DNA of 20,792 nt. Source: an uncultured Bdellovibrio sp. GTDB taxonomy: Bacteria; Bdellovibrionota; Bdellovibrionia; Bdellovibrionales; Bdellovibrionaceae. Shown here in pieces: positions 15,947 through 20,792 of the stretch (position 1 is the first letter of the stretch; every line of letters starts with the position of its first letter). The translations under genes were made by a program, and so were the position numbers. The notes under the pieces were generated by a model. The model worked only from the letters and a program-made list of their open reading frames with translations. It was not told the origin of the DNA and did no database searches. The DNA lies in NCBI GenBank assembly GCA_937871355.1, contig CALMPX010000219.1, positions 1 to 20,792 of the forward strand, read 5' to 3'.

Positions 15947-16579
15947 TTATAGAGTTTTAACTGACAATTTTTTAATATCTCGATCAAGTTCATTGTAAGT
16001 TTTAAATTCAGTCCGAATGATGTTAATCAATGCTTTCGAGTCGTTGACTCGATTTTCTTTATAGTAATAATGACTTAACAATAAAAGGCTCTTAGCGGTC
16101 CAATTTGAATCAGGAAACTGACTCACGATCATGTCGATTTCATTTATGCAATCAACTTCTAATTTTTGAGTACAAATTAAATTGATTTTTTCATACTCAG
16201 CTTTGGCGACATGTTCTGCGTTTGAACTCGTTTCCTGAATCTTCGCGATGGTCTCCAAGGCCGCCATACGATTATTTTCTTTTTTAAATTGTTCGATTTG
16301 AGCAAAGTAATGCTCCGATAAGTCTAATTCTTTAACATTCTTTTTGACCTGAGTATATTGGACTGTCGTATCGATCGAAGCCACTTGACGACTTTGAGTT
16401 AACGATGATCCAGCTACTTGATTCATGAGTGAATTATTTTGAGCTTCTAAAATTTCGATGTGCTTCTTTTGAAGTCCAGACCCATCCATAGTGAGCATAA
16501 ATACTGTTACAAAAAAAATTTGCACGGCGAATAAAACGCCCAAACTAAAAATGTAGTATTTATGCTGCTTCATAGCCAT
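15947..16579 (-). CDS. Membrane-anchored coiled-coil / TPR-like protein, unknown function
   Basis: This protein has 210 residues. Residues 9-30 are a membrane segment after a short basic N-terminus (MAMKQHKYY), so the bulk is probably periplasmic. Residues about 36-55 (LQKKHIEILEAQNNSLMNQV) form a short coiled coil. From about residue 85 the protein is all helical: NRMAALETIAKIQ, CINEIDMIVSQFPDSNWTAK and LLLLSHYYYKENRVNDSKAL look like tetratricopeptide repeats of the kind in YbgF/CpoB or outer-membrane assembly proteins. No family name can be given safely. Translation may begin at either of two near ATGs (codons 1 and 3). It lies between the large predicted lipoprotein and pyruvate kinase on the same strand. 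Confidence 0.75.
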   Translation of the reverse strand: MAMKQHKYYIFSLGVLFAVQIFFVTVFMLTMDGSGLQKKHIEILEAQNNSLMNQVAGSSLTQSRQVASIDTTVQYTQVKKNVKELDLSEHYFAQIEQFKKENNRMAALETIAKIQETSSNAEHVAKAEYEKINLICTQKLEVDCINEIDMIVSQFPDSNWTAKSLLLLSHYYYKENRVNDSKALINIIRTEFKTYNELDRDIKKLSVKTL

Positions 16580-16609
16580 ACTTTCGGCTATATCTAGACT
16601 AAAGTTTAA

Positions 16610-16639
16610 GAAAGTTTTTCCATTTTAGAAAAAACTTTC
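16610..16639 (-). terminator. AT-rich hairpin after the large predicted lipoprotein, possible terminator
   Basis: GAAAGTTTTTC (16610-16620) and GAAAAAACTTTC (16628-16639) pair with one bulged base around a seven-base loop, and the stem extends imperfectly outward. It lies 19 bases beyond the stop of the 833-residue gene and upstream of the TPR-like gene. It has little GC and no clean T run, so termination is uncertain. Confidence 0.35.
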
Positions 16640-16657
16640 TCAACTTGATACAGTGAC

Positions 16658-19159
16658 TTATTTAATAATCGGAGTCGTCGAAGTTCTATTCAAATAATCT
16701 TTATAGGTTTCATTACCCATAGGTAAGTTCAACACTTTTAACGAATTCTTCAAAGCATCTACACTCGCTCGCTCATCAACACTTTGCTCAACGAACTTCT
16801 GTTGGTAGGCCCAGGCTGGAGCGACGATAGCGAAGGCCACGCCACGGTCGGCAGCGGAAGTGGCCCCAAACACACGAGTTCCACTTGTTCCTTCCCATAC
16901 ACGCGAGAAAAAGCCTAAGTGTGTGCGTGGAATATTCGACATCACATCCACTGTCGAAGCGACACGAGGGAATAACGCCAAGTTATTAATAAAGGTTACA
17001 GCCTCATTAATTCCTGAATTATCATCTGATCCTGTTTTCTTAATGAACGCGACCGGAATAGACGTTTTATTTAATTTAGGCATAATTAAAGAAGCCCATT
17101 TACCATCAGCTACAATCAACTTAATTGACGGATTTTTTAAAACTTCAGCAAAGATTTTTTCACGGTAATTCAAAGTTTGATAGATCACGCGTTTCCACTC
17201 TTGGTCTGTCGCTCCGTCCATTCCAAAAGGAACTGTTTTAATCACTAAATATTTGTCATTCACACCTAATTGATTGAACATCGTTTGCAAATACTGACCC
17301 CGAGCCCCGGTTAATGCACGCGCGGTTAAAATATCATCGACGCCGTCTGGATCAGCCAACACAACAACTTGAGGATCAACAAAAGTTCCGCGGTAGTGAC
17401 CAAAATCACCAACATCAGCCGGATGAGTTTTCACGTTGAACGCTTCGATACCCGCTTTGTAAGCTTTAACATCTGGATTGTTTTTAACATACTCGGGCTT
17501 CATCGTCGTGATCGCCTTCATATCTAAGTTTTCTTTCATGATGCGAGCCATTTTTTCGCCCGGCCCCACTTCAAATAAATATCGATCCGGCGTCGTACGA
17601 GGTCGCGCGGTGAAAGCCTCTTGATCCGAAATTCCGGCCGGACGAGCTATGTTTGTTGCCGCCGTTAATTTATTCATATCAAATGTGGCACGTTCTCGAG
17701 TACCGATCACCACAATGTTCGCATTTCCTGACATACGAGACGCAGATGAAACAGATACCATCCGATTATTCGGAGTTCCAAAATCATAGAAATCTGGTGG
17801 GATATCTGTACGACCATAAACGTAAGGTTTATTTGTCGTGAATCTATTTTCTAAACCTGGATCAGGTTCGATATTCCAACCCTTATCGCGCATTGGTTTT
17901 AACAATTCTAAAGATTTTCCAACTTTAATTGCTGCCGAACCTTTGTTCTGCATTTCAGAAGCACTTAATGATGTCGGATGAGGAAATTCAGCCACTAATA
18001 TATCATTGGTAATTGTTGTGCCGTCGGAAAGTTTTAAGTTTTTTAAGGAAATTGTCGTTTGTCCGTTGATATTAATTTTTCTCAAATCATATCCACCGAT
18101 TTGAGCTGGATGAACGACGCCGCTGTTTCCGATACCACCTGTTGGGATAGCTAACTGGGGATAAACCTCATCAATGTGAGAAGAGAATTTTTCTTTAGCT
18201 TCTAAAAGTTTAGCTTGAGCTGGTTTATCATATTGTGCATTTTGGCTGCCTAAATTTTTATAGGGAATTTGCACGCCTAAATAGTCAAATACGTTTTCAT
18301 TATTTTTGGTTAATGCAACCGGAGTTTCCTTATTCGCCGCACCTGATTCAGATTTAAAAAGGGGAACCTGAATTTTTTGAGTCAGAATTTGTTCTTTTGT
18401 GTAACGGGCTCCGACTTGTCCACCGGCGCTTTCGATATAAGTACCAATGGCATCTTGAGCCGCCCCTCCGAATAGAACCACTAATTTTAAAGTGTCTTTA
18501 TTATTTCGGATAATCCAGTCAATGAGCTTATTTCTCCATTTAACCATGGGACTGTTTTGATCTTGAGAGATCATCCAAATTCCGTTGTCAGTGACTGAAT
18601 CAAACGAAACTGATTTTTTTCCGTTGAATTCAGAAATAACAGGAACACCGAAAGCGGTGTATTGACCATATATAGTGTAGGCAAAAGTATTCATGTAAGC
18701 TGAACTTGTCATAACACCAAAGTGAGCGGCCATATCCTGCGCTCGTCCACCAAAACCGGCTGTAGCTGTTCTTCCAGCGGCTTCAGCGATGTGTGTTCCA
18801 TCTTGTCCGATGAAAAGAATTTTCACGCTATTCGGTTTTTGAATCATTCTCCATAAAGTCGGTCCAAAAGCCGGGCGAAATTTTTGAGATCCAGTCATTT
18901 CTTTAGAAATACCTGGCATATTCGGCTGTGTAGCTACGATGTCGATCAATTCGCGACCCATCGGCGTACTGGCATCAGGTCCCGGATCATAAGACCACGG
19001 TTGATTCAGTGGAATTTCTTCATGAACTTGCGCCACTTGACGTTGGAAATCAACTTTAGCTTGTTTCGTACCAAAGTTGGTACAACTACTCGTAATAAGA
19101 AAAACGAGGGCTAAATTAAAAATAACGAATCGACTTCTCTGGCGCGAGCTCATAAACAT
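16658..19159 (-). CDS. Large predicted lipoprotein with two uracil-DNA-glycosylase-like domains
   Basis: I start this gene at ATG 19159, where AAGGAG lies five bases upstream, giving 833 residues; a 20-residue longer frame has no such site. Residues 1-26 are a signal peptide with a lipobox-like end (FLITSSC, Cys26; Thr at -3 is unusual), so it is probably a lipoprotein. Domain 1 (about 110-425) reads like the UDG superfamily: KILFIGQDGTH (113-123; compare GQDPYH), a GFGGRAQDMAAHFGV segment (135-149) like the family 4 'GR.G' helix, LKLVVLFGGAAQ (224-235), and FPHPTSLSA (392-400; compare HPSPLSA). Domain 2 (about 595-740) repeats the pattern with VVVLADPDG (598-606), LTGARGQYLQTMFNQLGV (616-633) and IKLIVADG (679-686), but lacks the His motif. 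The fold call is by eye. The substrate and any enzymatic activity are unknown, and an export signal on such a fold is unexpected. Confidence 0.7.
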   Translation of the reverse strand: MFMSSRQRSRFVIFNLALVFLITSSCTNFGTKQAKVDFQRQVAQVHEEIPLNQPWSYDPGPDASTPMGRELIDIVATQPNMPGISKEMTGSQKFRPAFGPTLWRMIQKPNSVKILFIGQDGTHIAEAAGRTATAGFGGRAQDMAAHFGVMTSSAYMNTFAYTIYGQYTAFGVPVISEFNGKKSVSFDSVTDNGIWMISQDQNSPMVKWRNKLIDWIIRNNKDTLKLVVLFGGAAQDAIGTYIESAGGQVGARYTKEQILTQKIQVPLFKSESGAANKETPVALTKNNENVFDYLGVQIPYKNLGSQNAQYDKPAQAKLLEAKEKFSSHIDEVYPQLAIPTGGIGNSGVVHPAQIGGYDLRKININGQTTISLKNLKLSDGTTITNDILVAEFPHPTSLSASEMQNKGSAAIKVGKSLELLKPMRDKGWNIEPDPGLENRFTTNKPYVYGRTDIPPDFYDFGTPNNRMVSVSSASRMSGNANIVVIGTRERATFDMNKLTAATNIARPAGISDQEAFTARPRTTPDRYLFEVGPGEKMARIMKENLDMKAITTMKPEYVKNNPDVKAYKAGIEAFNVKTHPADVGDFGHYRGTFVDPQVVVLADPDGVDDILTARALTGARGQYLQTMFNQLGVNDKYLVIKTVPFGMDGATDQEWKRVIYQTLNYREKIFAEVLKNPSIKLIVADGKWASLIMPKLNKTSIPVAFIKKTGSDDNSGINEAVTFINNLALFPRVASTVDVMSNIPRTHLGFFSRVWEGTSGTRVFGATSAADRGVAFAIVAPAWAYQQKFVEQSVDERASVDALKNSLKVLNLPMGNETYKDYLNRTSTTPIIK

Positions 19160-19170
19160 ACCGTCTCCTT
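19160..19170 (-). promoter_or_regulatory. Ribosome-binding site that fixes the start of the large predicted lipoprotein
   Basis: AAGGAG lies at 19170-19165 on the minus strand, five bases before ATG 19159. It decides for the shorter start, which also places the hydrophobic signal segment close to the N-terminus. Confidence 0.8.
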
Positions 19171-19189
19171 GAGTAGTGTTGTTATCTGG

Positions 19190-19219
19190 ATTATAATATA
19201 GAGTTTTAATAAGCCACAA
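19190..19219 (-). promoter_or_regulatory. Strong sigma-70-type promoter for the large predicted lipoprotein
   Basis: On the minus strand TTGTGG (19219-19214) is followed after 18 bases by a perfect TATAAT (19195-19190). The predicted message starts near 19183, leaving a leader of about 24 bases that ends in the AAGGAG site. It is the best promoter match in the window. Confidence 0.7.
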
Positions 19220-19275
19220 GACTAGTTATGCATAGGCTTGTTATGTTACCGTCAGGACTAATGACCTTGGTCTAG

Positions 19276-19312
19276 TTTTGATGATTTATTCACCTTCTTC
19301 AAATCATCAAAA
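19276..19312 (-). terminator. Perfect 12-bp inverted repeat at the end of the ChaN-like gene
   Basis: TTTTGATGATTT (19276-19287) and AAATCATCAAAA (19301-19312) are exact complements around a 13-base loop. The stop codon of the ChaN-like gene lies in the first arm of the transcript. Position suggests a transcript-end hairpin, but the stem is AT-rich and no T run follows, so it may instead be a protein site or an RNA-protecting hairpin. Confidence 0.5.
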
Positions 19313-20792
19313 CTGATCGTATTTACTCTTAAAAGGTAAGGGCCATGAATCAATAATTTCAATCGCCTCGTAATAAGATAATTCAAAAGTCTTTTGATTC
19401 ATCTTCTTAAACAAAAAGGATTGAATCGACGGAAACGTAATTATTTTTTTATGAAAAGCATGAAAAGTTTTTTCTCCTAAAACCCCACCAAGTATTGTAC
19501 TTGCGGCCGTGTAACTTTGCGGACTGAATAAACGTCTTTGCAAATTCGACGCTTGAACTTTGGCGATTGAACCTGAATTGATAAATCTAATTTCTTTCAT
19601 TTTTTGTTCGAGCGATAAAGCCATCGCTTCTTTTCCTTTATCTTCAAAAGCCGCTGTGTTTAAAGTGCTACGGATGTCATTCAAAGTATCGGTTTTACGC
19701 TTAGGATTAACCATTTTTGTCATAAAGTAGGTTAGCATCTCGAGCCAAATTAATTTCAAGAAATTTTTTTTCAAATCGACGATTGTTTCAGTATAAACGC
19801 CTGTCTTAAATAAAATATACTGCGCGGCCACGCGCGCAATATGATTAACAGTCAACCGACTGACCACGCCCATCTCTAATTCAGGAATATAAAAAGAAGC
19901 ATTCATTTTCAAATCCTGTTTAACCTTGCGGCGAAGTGCGGGATTTAATTTTTTAATAGCTTTATTAAGCTGTGGATCTTGACTAGTATAAACACTTAAA
20001 TTTTGATTATCTAATTTCAATTGGATCGAATGACAAACAAAGTTAATAAAACGATCCACATGATCTGTAATATCAATCTCATCGACTTCGATACTTTTAT
20101 CGACGCCGCTTTCTAAAAATAATAAATAATCTTGCCATTTGACCCAAGGGACAACAGTCATCAACGCCCAACGATGATCATTTAAATCTAAAAAATCTGA
20201 AATTTTTGGGGATTCATTTTTCAATTTATTTTTCTTTAATGTTTTAAAATAAAGCGTATCCGGACTTTGATAAACACTGTGTATAACTAAATGTTTATTC
20301 AATTTTTTTAATTCAAACGGCAAATGCTTTTTAGCTAAATGAAAATCTCCGACCTGAGTTAAAACTGTTTTGTTTTTATTCTTGGTCTGAACCGTACTAA
20401 TAACCTGAGCGAAATGCCTATCGCGCACTTTCAAAGTGGCTTTTGGTCCATAAATGTTCATGCCATAGACGGGAACGTCGTGCGCGATAGCCCACTTCAT
20501 CAGAGCCCGCGTATGCTCCCAGGGAAAGCCCCAGTTTTTACTCCATTCAATGTTTTTTAAAAAATCTTGCTCTGAAATATCACCGCTCAAATAGGCATCG
20601 ATATGTTTTTGATCTTTCGAACTAAAGCACTCTAAAGCTAAAACAACATTTTCACCACCCATCTTACGACAGATGCGCAACAGCGACCTGGCCGACTGTG
20701 GCTGTGCATGAAAATCACCGACGAGCATAATATCGCTTTTCTGAACATCTTTAAAAAAAACTCCAGATGTAACGTACTTATACTGACAGCGC
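19307..20792 (-). CDS. ChaN/Tiki-superfamily (haem-binding-type) protein with long C-terminal extension, start outside the window
   Basis: An ATG at 20728 would give 473 residues, but the frame stays open upstream to the window edge (reading YVTSGVFFKDVQKSDIMLVG), so the gene is 5'-partial and the true start is beyond 20792. The ChaN-type domain is clear: IMLVGDFHAQPQSARSLLRI (compare the GExH motif), VVLALECFS, then FLKNIEWSKNWGFPWEHTRALMKWA and VPVYGMN, ending near QVGDFHLAKKHLP. ChaN proteins bind haem and the fold is shared with Tiki proteases. After about residue 225 (from 20728) comes a helical region of some 250 residues that I do not recognise (DHVDRFINFVCHSIQL and onward). No signal peptide can be judged. 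A strong inverted repeat spans the stop. Confidence 0.8.
   Translation of the reverse strand, partial: RCQYKYVTSGVFFKDVQKSDIMLVGDFHAQPQSARSLLRICRKMGGENVVLALECFSSKDQKHIDAYLSGDISEQDFLKNIEWSKNWGFPWEHTRALMKWAIAHDVPVYGMNIYGPKATLKVRDRHFAQVISTVQTKNKNKTVLTQVGDFHLAKKHLPFELKKLNKHLVIHSVYQSPDTLYFKTLKKNKLKNESPKISDFLDLNDHRWALMTVVPWVKWQDYLLFLESGVDKSIEVDEIDITDHVDRFINFVCHSIQLKLDNQNLSVYTSQDPQLNKAIKKLNPALRRKVKQDLKMNASFYIPELEMGVVSRLTVNHIARVAAQYILFKTGVYTETIVDLKKNFLKLIWLEMLTYFMTKMVNPKRKTDTLNDIRSTLNTAAFEDKGKEAMALSLEQKMKEIRFINSGSIAKVQASNLQRRLFSPQSYTAASTILGGVLGEKTFHAFHKKIITFPSIQSFLFKKMNQKTFELSYYEAIEIIDSWPLPFKSKYDQF

Noticed and set aside
19160..19219. Twenty-codon N-terminal extension of the large predicted lipoprotein frame
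   Set aside because: It would run back across the predicted message start, near the perfect TATAAT box, and lacks a ribosome site; the ATG at 19159 has an excellent one.
1..20792. CRISPR array, tRNA, rRNA, insertion sequence or prophage
   Set aside because: No regularly spaced repeats, tRNA-like cloverleaf, rRNA segment, transposase or integrase was seen in either strand; genes are packed with gaps of about 107 bases or less.

Overview
The window is about 20.8 kb of AT-rich, gene-dense bacterial chromosome. It holds 18 protein genes, two of which run off the window edges; the first is broken into two pieces. There are no RNA genes, insertion sequences or CRISPR arrays that I can see, and no gene-free stretch over 300 bases (the longest gap is about 107 bases). 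The genes point to a Gram-negative bacterium: a TolC-type outer-membrane efflux protein, LptG of lipopolysaccharide export, and a predicted lipoprotein. The mixture of secreted serpin, large secreted lipoprotein, low GC and tight operons of overlapping genes resembles Bdellovibrio-like predatory bacteria (Bdellovibrionota). That assignment is inference from gene style and was not tested.

Layout. (1) Positions 1-2024: a TolC-family gene on the minus strand, split by a frameshift, is divergent from a MarR-family regulator. A perfect 25-bp palindrome lies between them and is the obvious operator. The regulator is followed one base later by a 55-residue membrane protein. (2) Positions 2021-9628, minus strand: a seven-gene run lptG-def-fmt-rpe-hutH-serpin-hutU with overlaps or gaps of at most 18 bases. 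It joins housekeeping genes to the first two enzymes of histidine breakdown, and a secreted serpin sits between those two enzymes. (3) Positions 9736-14009, plus strand: a response regulator, nadC, a short biotin-protein ligase, a membrane-anchored GyrI-like protein and a membrane di-iron hydroxylase of the sterol desaturase/alkylglycerol monooxygenase type. All five genes overlap, so this is almost certainly one operon. (4) Positions 14011-19159, minus strand: pyruvate kinase with a small zinc-ribbon membrane protein behind it, a membrane-anchored coiled-coil/TPR-like protein, and an 833-residue predicted lipoprotein. (5) Positions 19307-20792, minus strand: a ChaN/Tiki-type protein whose start lies outside the window.

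The most unusual genes are these. The 833-residue predicted lipoprotein appears to carry two copies of a uracil-DNA-glycosylase-like fold outside the cytoplasm. The serpin has an antithrombin-like reactive loop (P2-P1-P1' Gly-Arg-Ser) and is embedded in a hut operon. The anchored GyrI-like protein resembles animal TEX264. The response regulator has a C-terminal helix resembling that of PopZ. These family calls come from reading motifs by eye, so they need profile or structure searches to confirm them.
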